A stretch of DNA of 64,000 bases from JABCYV01 sp035512155 (GTDB lineage: Bacteria; Acidobacteriota; Terriglobia; Terriglobales; Acidobacteriaceae): contig DATKEN010000132.1 of assembly GCA_035512155.1 (NCBI GenBank), forward strand, positions 16,858 through 80,857, read 5' to 3'. The notes beneath the pieces were generated by a model. It was not told the origin of the DNA, searched no databases, and worked only from the letters and a program-made list of their open reading frames with translations. This document shows positions 32,774 to 39,688 of the stretch, in pieces; positions within the stretch are counted from its first letter, which is position 1; every line of letters begins with the position of its first letter. Both the position numbers and the translations under genes were made by a program.

Positions 32774-35035
32774 TTATCTCCCGTGTCCGCCTCCCGAGTG
32801 ACCACCACCACCACCGCCTGCCGAATGGCCACCACCGCCTCCTGAGTAACCACCTCCGGAATGACCGCCTCCCGAGTACCCACCCGATGGAGCCGAAGCA
32901 TGATAGGACGGAGCGGAGCCGTGGTACGCCGGAGCTGAGCCGCGATAGGACGGAGGGGCGCTGTACCCTCTCCCGGACGGAGGAGCACTGTATCGCGGAG
33001 ATTGCCCGTAAGACCGCGGCGCACCGTTGTAGCCTCCCGGCCTCGACCCTTCAGACCTTGATCCCGGAGACATCGATCTCGGAGAAAGCGATCCTCCAGA
33101 TCTCGAGGATGAACCGGGCGACGCGGAGCGTGATCCATAGTCGCGGCCAGCATCACGACTCGCGGGAAGAACTCTGCCTGTAGGACGAGGTAGGGTATTC
33201 GACGCACGTTCAGAGGTTGTGCCTGCGGGGCGAGCAACGCTGCGCTGCTCCACCGTCGGCCGGCTCAGGCCTGATCTCCCGCTTTCGGGCGAACGCGGAT
33301 CCGTTCTACCCGCGGAAGAAAGCGAACGCTCTTGAGGCGCGATGCGGGCACCGGACTGAGGACGCGGCACCGACCGAGTAGAAGCCGATTGGGTTGCCCG
33401 CGGCCGTGACGTGCCAGGGGTGTTTCTACTGAGGCTCTCTGCTCTTTGCGGCGGCCTCGGGACCGAGCGAAGTGGCGTTGAGGGAGATGGTTTCCCGGTC
33501 ATCGTGCTTGCGCCGGGGCGATCCGCTCGGTTGTTGAGAGAGGCCAATTGCGTTCGGCCGATCCGTGACGATGCTGACGAGACCACTGGACGCGACATCG
33601 CTCGTGTCGGAGGCGCGGCAGCTGGCCTGCCTGCGTTGGCGCCCAACCGACTGGTGCGGGTTGGCGTCAAAGGCAGATTGCCGTGAAGCTGTGCGCGTTC
33701 CGCAGCGTTGGCCGAGACCCGAACGTTGTTCTTTGCGATTGGCAATGCTCCGGAGATAGCATGCTGCGAGGCCGCCGTTAGACCTCCGGGCGCATGCAGG
33801 TTTGCATAGTGGAACTGATGTCCGGAAAGCCCTGAATGTCCGTGGTTGTAAAAATTGTTGGTTATGTTCGTAATGTTTGTGATGTGCGTATTGCGGATGT
33901 TGATATTTCGGAAGTAGAACGCGCTTCCTCGGTACCAGGGAAAGAAAGGTTCTCCAAAGCCGAGCGGGCACCAGCCAAATCCGCCGCCAAAGCCAAAACC
34001 AAACGATACTCCCCAAGCCGGGCCACCAAACCAGGCGACCAGCGCAGGAGCATAAAACGGGCGAACGTAGTACGGACCGGGGGCCCATCCCCAGTATCCG
34101 CCGGTATAGACCCAGCGACCGTAGTGGAAGGGAGCGAAGCCCCAAGAGGCGTCATCTACCCAAGTCCATCCCCATGGATCAATCCAAGCCCAGTGGCCGT
34201 AGTGATAAGGCGCCCATCCGGGAGCAACAGAGGGAACCCACACCGGACCGTAGTCCGGTGTCTCACTCCAAGTACCGTTCTGGTCGAGATCCTCTGAACC
34301 GATTACGTCAGGAGATACGTAACGCCCCGAGGCAGATCGGTCCAGGCGCTGGTCGCGCTGCTGGCACCATTCGTCGAAGCTGTCGGGGGCCGAAACCTCG
34401 GAGATCTGATGGTCAAGCGACGTGCCATTGAATTCTGCGCGTTCGTGCGCATGCAAGGGAACCGCTGGGCCTTCGCCCGTCGCTTCGCCCTCGCCTTTCC
34501 ACACATTGATTACCGTCCCGTCCCCACCAGGCCCGACGTCGAAGCGATAGTCTCCGGGCTTTTGCACCGCAAAGGCGAGGTTGGGAGTATCGACTTCGTA
34601 AGTCTCGCCCTCGTGCAGGCGACGGACATGGAGATTCAGTGTCCCCTGGTGCAGCTCCACTTGGACATTGTTGTCCCCAATGTTGGTCAGGGTAAGACTG
34701 GTTTCGTTGCTGATCCGCAAGAGGCCCGTGCCCACGTTCAATTCAGCCTTGGAATCTTTATCGGCCCAGATATTGTCGGAATTGGTCAACGGACGATTCA
34801 ACGACCCTTCGACCCAATCTCCCGTTCCCTGGGGCTGAAGCGAAACCGATCCCGACTGAAATTGCAGACGGGCAACGCGGCCCGGCGGGTCCTGTTCAGG
34901 TCGACTAGGTTCAGTCGGATTAGCCTCGTCCTGATTCATGTCAGCCGGATAATCCTGGGCGATAGCCGACGTCAGTGACAGCAACAACAGCGCTCCCAGG
35001 AGATTTGCTAAGATTGCGTGCTTTATGCCGTTCAT
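32774..35035 (-). CDS. Secreted FecR-domain protein with Tyr/Trp-rich and Ser/Gly-rich regions
   Basis: 753 residues. A signal peptide ('LLGALLLLSLTSAIA') is followed by a FecR-type domain (about 55-200: 'ARLQFQSGSVSLQPQG', 'LRISNETSLTLTNIGDNNVQVELHQGTLNLHVRRL'), then a very aromatic stretch (about 260-380, rich in Trp/Tyr/Gly, for example 'GHWAWIDPWGWTWVDDASWGF') as in the DUF6600 type. The last ~300 residues are a low-complexity Ser/Arg/Pro tail ending in Gly/His repeats ('SGGGYSGGGGGHSAGG'). FecR domains here probably bind cell-wall or sugar ligands; the tail looks like a surface or matrix segment. No sigma or receptor partner is adjacent. It is a single gene, convergent with the P-loop kinase gene. 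Confidence 0.75.
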   Translation of the reverse strand: MNGIKHAILANLLGALLLLSLTSAIAQDYPADMNQDEANPTEPSRPEQDPPGRVARLQFQSGSVSLQPQGTGDWVEGSLNRPLTNSDNIWADKDSKAELNVGTGLLRISNETSLTLTNIGDNNVQVELHQGTLNLHVRRLHEGETYEVDTPNLAFAVQKPGDYRFDVGPGGDGTVINVWKGEGEATGEGPAVPLHAHERAEFNGTSLDHQISEVSAPDSFDEWCQQRDQRLDRSASGRYVSPDVIGSEDLDQNGTWSETPDYGPVWVPSVAPGWAPYHYGHWAWIDPWGWTWVDDASWGFAPFHYGRWVYTGGYWGWAPGPYYVRPFYAPALVAWFGGPAWGVSFGFGFGGGFGWCPLGFGEPFFPWYRGSAFYFRNINIRNTHITNITNITNNFYNHGHSGLSGHQFHYANLHAPGGLTAASQHAISGALPIAKNNVRVSANAAERAQLHGNLPLTPTRTSRLGANAGRPAAAPPTRAMSRPVVSSASSRIGRTQLASLNNRADRPGASTMTGKPSPSTPLRSVPRPPQRAESLSRNTPGTSRPRATQSASTRSVPRPQSGARIAPQERSLSSAGRTDPRSPESGRSGLSRPTVEQRSVARPAGTTSERASNTLPRPTGRVLPASRDAGRDYGSRSASPGSSSRSGGSLSPRSMSPGSRSEGSRPGGYNGAPRSYGQSPRYSAPPSGRGYSAPPSYRGSAPAYHGSAPSYHASAPSGGYSGGGHSGGGYSGGGGGHSAGGGGGGHSGGGHGR

Positions 35036-35197
35036 GGGGTCACCCCTACTTCTAGCTTCAATCCTATAAACCCGCCTCTGGCCCCTAAGTTGCGCTGCTG
35101 GCGGAGGCCACTTGAGGACATAAGAAGCCGATGGAAAATGCTACCAGGGCAGTCCGTATATATCCGAACACCCTGCTTATCTATAAGTTAGATGCGA

Positions 35198-35806
35198 TTA
35201 CTTCAGGTGTTGGAGCATTTCTTTGAAGGCGGGTGCAGCAGAAGTGCGCAGTAACTCGTAAATCATCATTTCAGTCGATGAAATTATGGCGCCAGCCGCG
35301 CGCATACGCTCTAGACCAATCTTCCAGTTCCACTCTGTACGCGAACTGATAGCGTCGGAAGCCACGTGCACCAGATAGCCGTCTCGCAGGGCGGCCAGAG
35401 CGGTTTGCGCCACGCAGATGTGGCTCTCCATTCCGCAGAGGAGCACAGTGTTGCGATTGTTGGGCAGACGCTTTAGCAAAGTGCAGAAAGCATCGCTGCC
35501 GAAGCAGGAGAACATTTGCTTATCGATGGCCTGCGATTCCGGCAGCAGGGAAGCGATGTCGGGCACGACGGGGCCCAGTCCCTTGGCATGTTGCGTGGTT
35601 ACAATCGCCGGAATCTTCACGCTTCCGGCCAGGCGGATCAGCAGTTGCGAGTTCCGGATCAACTGTTCTTTCTGGAAAATCGGCGGCAGAAGTTTTTCCT
35701 GAATATCAATGACAATCAGCGCGCAATGTTCTGCTTCAAGAGGACGCCGCGCAATTTCGGCATAGTCATTGGTAGATTGGGCAAAGTTGGCGAGGCTCGA
35801 AACCAT
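35198..35806 (-). CDS. Isochorismatase-family cysteine hydrolase
   Basis: 202 residues with the catalytic triad of the isochorismatase/nicotinamidase superfamily: Asp34 in 'VIDIQEKL', Lys97 in 'AIDKQMFSCF' and Cys131 in 'GMESHICVAQTAL', plus the cis-peptide region before the Cys. The pattern is like the YcaC-type amidohydrolases of unknown substrate. The gene is followed by no operon partner and is read away from the tRNA-Gln region. Confidence 0.88.
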   Translation of the reverse strand: MVSSLANFAQSTNDYAEIARRPLEAEHCALIVIDIQEKLLPPIFQKEQLIRNSQLLIRLAGSVKIPAIVTTQHAKGLGPVVPDIASLLPESQAIDKQMFSCFGSDAFCTLLKRLPNNRNTVLLCGMESHICVAQTALAALRDGYLVHVASDAISSRTEWNWKIGLERMRAAGAIISSTEMMIYELLRTSAAPAFKEMLQHLK

Positions 35807-35947
35807 AGTCTGCTCCTGCAGGAATTAAGCCTCCTAACAATCTTCCTAGAATCTTAGACCCGCAGGTTAGTAAAGAACAGCAGAAGGGGCGATGGAGGAA
35901 ACCCAGAACAGCAGAATGCCGACCGAGGAGACGATGGCTGGCTCTGG

Positions 35948-35976
35948 TTGACCGCCAACCGCCGAGTCCATAGAAT
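35948..35976 (+). promoter_or_regulatory. Sigma-70 promoter of the tRNA-Gln gene
   Basis: TTGACC and TAGAAT are separated by exactly 17 nt, giving a near-consensus housekeeping promoter. The -10 box ends 37 nt before the first base of the tRNA, placing the start site about 30 nt upstream of it. Confidence 0.65.
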
Positions 35977-36013
35977 CAAAACGGCGGACCGCTGCGCCGT
36001 CCAACCCACTCGG

Positions 36014-36087
36014 TGCCCCCTCGTTCAACGGCAGGACAGCTGACTCTGGATCAGCATATCGGGGTTCGAATCCCTGGGGGGCAGCCA
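36014..36087 (+). tRNA. tRNA-Gln (anticodon CTG), CCA encoded
   Basis: A 74-nt gene that folds as a complete cloverleaf: acceptor TGCCCCC with GGGGGCA, D stem GTTC/GGAC, anticodon stem GCTGA/TCAGC around loop CTCTGGA (anticodon CTG at 36046-36048), a four-base variable region and T stem CGGGG/CCCTG around TTCGAAT. Discriminator G and an encoded CCA follow. The 3' half (from the anticodon loop onward) is repeated 2.6 kb downstream, so this gene is the attachment target of an integrated element and its 3' end was probably rebuilt by it. Confidence 0.95.
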
Positions 36088-36092
36088 AATTA
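36045..36092 (+). repeat. Direct repeat, attL-like (3' half of tRNA-Gln)
   Basis: 48 bases from the anticodon loop through CCA plus AATTA. They match 38645-38691 with a single missing C (TCTGGATCAG, then C in this copy only, then ATATCGGGG through CAAATTA). Such repeats are left when an integrase inserts DNA at a tRNA 3' end. Confidence 0.85.
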
Positions 36093-36207
36093 AGCTAAAA
36101 GAGACTTACTTTCGACCGGCAAACACCGGCAAAGGCTCTCACTGTAGCCTGTTCCAGCGCGATGTTATACTTGCGCGATCGTCCACTGAGTCTTCTCGGG
36201 AGCTATC

Positions 36208-37212
36208 ATGTCGCGGCCGGGCTTCCTGTTCAAATTTCTCCCTCTTGTTCTTGCCTCGCAGATGGGCTCGGCTCAAGAACCATTGGCAAATAGCGAAGCA
36301 GCAAGAGTCGGCCTGCATGGCCCGGTTCACACCGTGCTCACCGAAGAGTTCGACTATGCCGGAGATCCAACGGGCAAAGCCGCAGGTTCGACGATCTGGA
36401 CTTATGATCCGCAGGGGTATGGGCTGGAGGAGTTTCGCTATAAAGCCGACGGGTCTTTGCACTCACATGTCAAACTCACCCGTAAGGCATGGCAAGTCTT
36501 AAAGGTAGAAACCACCAGCGTCGTGCCTGAGGAGAATCAGACTGTTATTCACTCGTTTAACTCTGATGGCGTAATCACACAGACGGAAATACACGACCGG
36601 AATGGTGAAGTGACCAGAACCACAAATGAACTCGTGCCCACAGTCGGCAACGTAACTGGAGGTTACCGGTCCCGCCAGGAGAGTCCTAACGGCGAGGTTA
36701 GCGTACTCGAAACCACCAACAGCATCGATCCGGCAACCGGTCTGAGTCGAAACATTACAACCGTTGACGGTAGGACTACCGCGTCTGCGCTGATTCAACG
36801 GGACGCCAGCGGAGCGAGAAAGCTTACTGCCGAAGCGTCGCCCAACGGCTCCTTTTCCCAGGTCGAGCGCAAACCAGACGGGACGAGCGTGCGGCATACT
36901 TATCAGGCACCCACCAACACCCACAACTATGCGACTCTCGACAAGGAGAATCGCGTGATTGAAAGCATCCAAGAATGGCCCACGTATTACCTTAAGATCG
37001 GGTTCCAATACGGCGGGTTTGGTCGTCAGATTGAAATGGCCTATTACGATCGTTCTGGAAGACTCGTGAGCAAAGACACGACTGAATATCGGAACGACAA
37101 TTACGGGAATTGGATCGAGCAGAAGGAATCACAGTGGCATGCAGCTTCTGGTCCTAGCCGCGCACAGTCTACGTTCGTATCTTTGCACACCCCCACGATT
37201 GCGTACTACTGA
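36208..37212 (+). CDS. Exported YD-repeat-like protein of the tRNA islet
   Basis: 334 residues with a signal peptide ('FLFKFLPLVLASQMGSAQ'). The rest is a series of beta-hairpin-like units such as 'TIWTYDPQGYGLEEFRYKADG', 'SFNSDGVITQTEIHDRNGEV', 'MAYYDRSGRLVSKDTTEYRNDNYG', resembling RHS/YD repeats in spacing (Y-D-x2-G). No toxin domain is attached, and the length is far below RHS proteins. It is the first gene of the islet, 10 nt before the ORFan. Function unknown; a surface or wall-binding protein is a guess. Confidence 0.65.
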   Translation: MSRPGFLFKFLPLVLASQMGSAQEPLANSEAARVGLHGPVHTVLTEEFDYAGDPTGKAAGSTIWTYDPQGYGLEEFRYKADGSLHSHVKLTRKAWQVLKVETTSVVPEENQTVIHSFNSDGVITQTEIHDRNGEVTRTTNELVPTVGNVTGGYRSRQESPNGEVSVLETTNSIDPATGLSRNITTVDGRTTASALIQRDASGARKLTAEASPNGSFSQVERKPDGTSVRHTYQAPTNTHNYATLDKENRVIESIQEWPTYYLKIGFQYGGFGRQIEMAYYDRSGRLVSKDTTEYRNDNYGNWIEQKESQWHAASGPSRAQSTFVSLHTPTIAYY

Positions 37213-37221
37213 TGCCGCTAA

Positions 37222-37689
37222 TTGGTTGAGCATGGCCGCCTCCGGCGTTTCGCAAATTCTCTATGCCTAACCGTCAGATCAAGGTTCGACTGTTCAATTG
37301 ACCTGACGAGCTACCATCCTCAACTGGTTAAAGGCGTTGGAATTACTATCGGGGCTTACGGGGTGTGGAGCAAGGGAAGCGACCGTTTTGTTGGAGTTCG
37401 ATTCCAAGGTATTGGAACGTTTGATGTTCTCTGGGAGTCGCTCGAAATCGTAGAGTTTATCGCCGACTGCAAGGCAAGGGAGCGACAGCAATTAGAGGCA
37501 TTGAAGAGTGCGAGAAACGTCGTGCGCTATACGGGACCACGTGGCGGTTTCAAATGCTTGAGTTACGAATACGTCGACAAAGACGGTGTTCTTTGTCACG
37601 TATCAACGGCTGGTCGAGAGGAATGCGACAAACTCACGGCCTTCTTTCACGAACAGGGAATTGCGATTCGGCTAGAAGTCCTGAACTAA
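37222..37689 (+). CDS. ORFan of the tRNA islet
   Basis: 155 residues without recognised family. The N-terminal third is basic ('RLRRFANSLCLTVRSRF'). The middle has a compact pattern ('GVGITIGAYGVWSKGSDRFVGVRFQGIGTFDVLWES') followed by an amphipathic helix ('LEIVEFIADCKARERQQLEALKSA'). No membrane segment. The TTG at 37222 is the first possible start, and a later start is possible. It follows the exported protein by 9 nt and could be co-expressed with it. A chance frame cannot be excluded. Confidence 0.4.
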   Translation: MVEHGRLRRFANSLCLTVRSRFDCSIDLTSYHPQLVKGVGITIGAYGVWSKGSDRFVGVRFQGIGTFDVLWESLEIVEFIADCKARERQQLEALKSARNVVRYTGPRGGFKCLSYEYVDKDGVLCHVSTAGREECDKLTAFFHEQGIAIRLEVLN

Positions 37690-37782
37690 CTAGCAACAAC
37701 AGTTCTAATGCGGAGTATCCTGCGGCTTTAGAGGTCGCTCCCCGCAGAGCCCCGCCGGACAGGCGTCTGAAATGGCAGCTTG

Positions 37783-37812
37783 ATTAGTGATATTGCATGC
37801 AATATCATTAAT
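37783..37812. promoter_or_regulatory. 30-bp palindromic operator before the toxin gene
   Basis: ATTAGTGATATTGCA and TGCAATATCATTAAT are inverted with one mismatch in 15 and no spacer, ending two bases before the toxin GTG. It is AT-rich against a GC-rich background. Toxin-antitoxin operons are usually repressed by the antitoxin binding such a palindrome, and the ribbon-helix-helix antitoxin two genes along is the obvious candidate. Confidence 0.7.
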
Positions 37813-37814
37813 GC

Positions 37815-38252
37815 GTGGCGGTTTCGTTTGTCCTCGACACTGACGTGATAGTTGCGGCACTGCGGAGCGATAGAGGGGCCTCCCGGCAGCTCTTGTTGGC
37901 TGCTTTGAATCAACGGTTTGAATTGTTACTTTCAGTGCCGCTGATACTTGAATACGAATCAGTATTGACCAGGCCGCAACATTTGTTGGCAGGTGGGTTG
38001 AGCAGTACCGAAGTTGGACGCATACTCGACGATCTGGCCGCAATCGCAAAACCAGTTCGTCTTGCGTTCCGATGGCGGCCAAGGCTATCCGATCGTGATG
38101 ATGACATGGTTTTGGAAACCGCAATAAACGGGAGTGCCAATGCAGTTGTGACATTCAATCAGCGCGATTTCGCAGCCGGCACAAAAGGCCTTAACTGCGC
38201 CGTAATTCTACCTGCAACGGCGCTGCGGCAGATTAGGAGTGTGATCCCATGA
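37815..38252 (+). CDS. PIN-domain toxin (COG1569-like RNase)
   Basis: 145 residues with a PIN fold. The acidic residues that bind Mg2+ are in place: Asp8 in 'FVLDTDVIV', Glu46 in 'LILEYESVL', Asp96/97 in 'LSDRDDDMVLE' and Asp118 in 'TFNQRDFA'. PIN toxins are RNases that halt translation when not held by their antitoxin. The gene precedes and overlaps the antitoxin gene by 4 nt (ATGA), the reversed toxin-first order. GTG 37815 follows the palindromic operator directly, so there is no room for a normal ribosome site outside it. Confidence 0.88.
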   Translation: MAVSFVLDTDVIVAALRSDRGASRQLLLAALNQRFELLLSVPLILEYESVLTRPQHLLAGGLSSTEVGRILDDLAAIAKPVRLAFRWRPRLSDRDDDMVLETAINGSANAVVTFNQRDFAAGTKGLNCAVILPATALRQIRSVIP

Positions 38253-38587
38253 GACGAAGCAATTTCGCATTGCGACTACAGCCCTCTTTACTGGAGGAGT
38301 TGCGGAAAGCTGCGAATTCGCAAGGCGTGGCTCTAAACCAGCTCATCAACGTGGCAGTGGCGGAAAAGGTTTCTGCTTTGCGCACCGAGGAGTATTTCCG
38401 GGAAAGGGGTCGCGATGCCGATCGCGCCGAGACCTTACGGATTCTCGAACGCGCTGGCAAAGGCAATCCTCCCGTGGAGGGTGATGAGCTTCCGGCAGAG
38501 TCGCGCAACAAGCTAGGCCGTCGAGTAGCGAACGGAAGGGATGCAGCCAGTAAGCGCGTGCCAAAGAGAGGGACGTTCACCCGATGA
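38249..38587 (+). CDS. Ribbon-helix-helix antitoxin (HicB/CopG-like)
   Basis: 112 residues. Residues 5-45 fit a ribbon-helix-helix DNA-binding domain ('FALRLQPSLLEELRKAANSQGVALNQLINVAVAEKV'; beta strand and two helices), and the segment to about residue 82 ('TEEYFRERG', 'AGKGNPPVEGDELP') resembles the usual toxin-binding tail. The last 30 residues are basic ('NKLGRRVANGRDAASKRVPKRG') and longer than I expect for this family, possibly because an original stop was lost. Its start overlaps the toxin stop. Likely binds the 30-bp palindrome upstream. Confidence 0.82.
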   Translation: MRRSNFALRLQPSLLEELRKAANSQGVALNQLINVAVAEKVSALRTEEYFRERGRDADRAETLRILERAGKGNPPVEGDELPAESRNKLGRRVANGRDAASKRVPKRGTFTR

Positions 38588-38644
38588 AGGCCAATGCCGG
38601 TTCTGGGTGCGCTTATGATTTGCCGTCGGCGACCCATTGATAAT

Positions 38645-38691
38645 TCTGGATCAGATATCGGGGTTCGAATCCCTGGGGGGCAGCCAAATTA
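38645..38691 (+). repeat. Direct repeat, attR-like (headless copy of tRNA-Gln 3' half)
   Basis: 47 bases identical to 36045-36092 except for one missing C. The bases upstream do not match the tRNA 5' half, so this is not a functional gene but the displaced original 3' end, marking the right boundary of the islet. Confidence 0.85.
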
Positions 38692-38753
38692 TCCTCAATA
38701 ACTTGCATCAGACCTTTGCGCATCTTTAGCGAAAGAAGCGCCAAGAGGTCATA

Positions 38754-39662
38754 TTGCACATCCAACGGACTGGTCTTGAAAAAGCACTGTTGGCTGCAGC
38801 GACCGCGGTCTTATTTACCGTCGCGGCTCCCTGCCAAATGGCACCATCGACACCTGCACTGCCGTCGGCAGACACGTCAATTGTGCCCACTCTCCAGGTC
38901 AGCGCTCTTCGAATGGACCCCTCCCCACAAGGCAGCGGAGCCTCGGGGATCGCTCCTGAACCCGAACCTCAACCGAACAAACCCCGATTTATAACGCGAA
39001 TGCTGAAGCGCGGGTTGGAAGATCAGAAGGGACTCTATGCCGCACCCTTCAAGCCCTCTAACCTCAAGTGGGACGCGCTGGTCCTGGCAGGAACCGGAGC
39101 CTTGATTGCCACCGACCGACGAATCGAAAAACAGGTGCCTACGAGCCATTTTCAGGCCTATCAGAACACTTCCAATGTCGTCGTCGGCGGATTGGCTGCC
39201 ACTCTGGCCGGAGTATGGATTTACGGACTCAAAACCGACGACCCGCGCGCCAAGGAGATGGGAAACCTGGAAATAGAAGCCTTGTCCAACGCTTTTCTCG
39301 TTTATGCCCCGATGCAATTTATCGCCGGCAGGCAACGTCCAGGGGAAGGAAACGGAAACGGTGACTTCTGGCGCCACCACGCCATGAACACATCATTCCC
39401 GGCCGGTCATGCCATGTTTACCTGGACTATGGCCACAGTCGTCGCTCACGAATACCCGAAGCCTTGGGTGAAAGTACTGGCTTATGGAGCGATATCAGCG
39501 GTGAGTGTCAGCCGTATGCTTGCCCGTGACCACTGGGCGTCCGATATGTTGGTCGGATCCGTTCTCGGATTCTCCATCGGAAGGCACATTTTCTACTCCC
39601 GTTGCGATCCCGAGCTGACCGAGGCGTGCCAGCGCCATTCACGGAATCGAGATCAACCCTAG
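38754..39662 (+). CDS. PAP2-family phosphatase, exported
   Basis: 302 residues with a signal-like N terminus and a Pro-rich linker (to about residue 75), then the PAP2 acid phosphatase core: first motif 'AGRQRPGEG' (about 191-199; the usual leading Lys is not evident), second 'SFPAGHAMFTW' (214-224) and third 'SRMLARDHWASD' (253-264). These phosphatases act on lipid phosphates such as undecaprenyl or phosphatidate. TTG 38754 is preceded by AGAGGT. It is the first gene to the right of the islet boundary and is likely core genome. Confidence 0.85.
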   Translation: MHIQRTGLEKALLAAATAVLFTVAAPCQMAPSTPALPSADTSIVPTLQVSALRMDPSPQGSGASGIAPEPEPQPNKPRFITRMLKRGLEDQKGLYAAPFKPSNLKWDALVLAGTGALIATDRRIEKQVPTSHFQAYQNTSNVVVGGLAATLAGVWIYGLKTDDPRAKEMGNLEIEALSNAFLVYAPMQFIAGRQRPGEGNGNGDFWRHHAMNTSFPAGHAMFTWTMATVVAHEYPKPWVKVLAYGAISAVSVSRMLARDHWASDMLVGSVLGFSIGRHIFYSRCDPELTEACQRHSRNRDQP

Positions 39663-39688
39663 CAGTCCGGCGGCGGGGCCAGCGGTGG

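Larger units (their letters stand above)
36045..38691. mobile_element. Small genomic islet inserted at tRNA-Gln, no integrase
   Basis: About 2.6 kb bounded by direct repeats of the tRNA-Gln 3' half. The intact tRNA is on the left; only the 3' remnant is on the right, the classical layout after site-specific insertion. Contents, all on the plus strand: an exported YD-like protein, an ORFan, and a PIN toxin with its antitoxin. No integrase, excisionase or replication gene is present, so the islet is either a decayed remnant or is moved in trans. Base use in 36.3-37.7 kb looks somewhat more AT-rich than the flanks, judged by eye. Confidence 0.75.

Noticed and set aside
38645..38691. A second tRNA-Gln gene.
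   Set aside because: The 5' half (acceptor, D arm and anticodon 5' strand) is missing, so it cannot fold; it is a 3' remnant.
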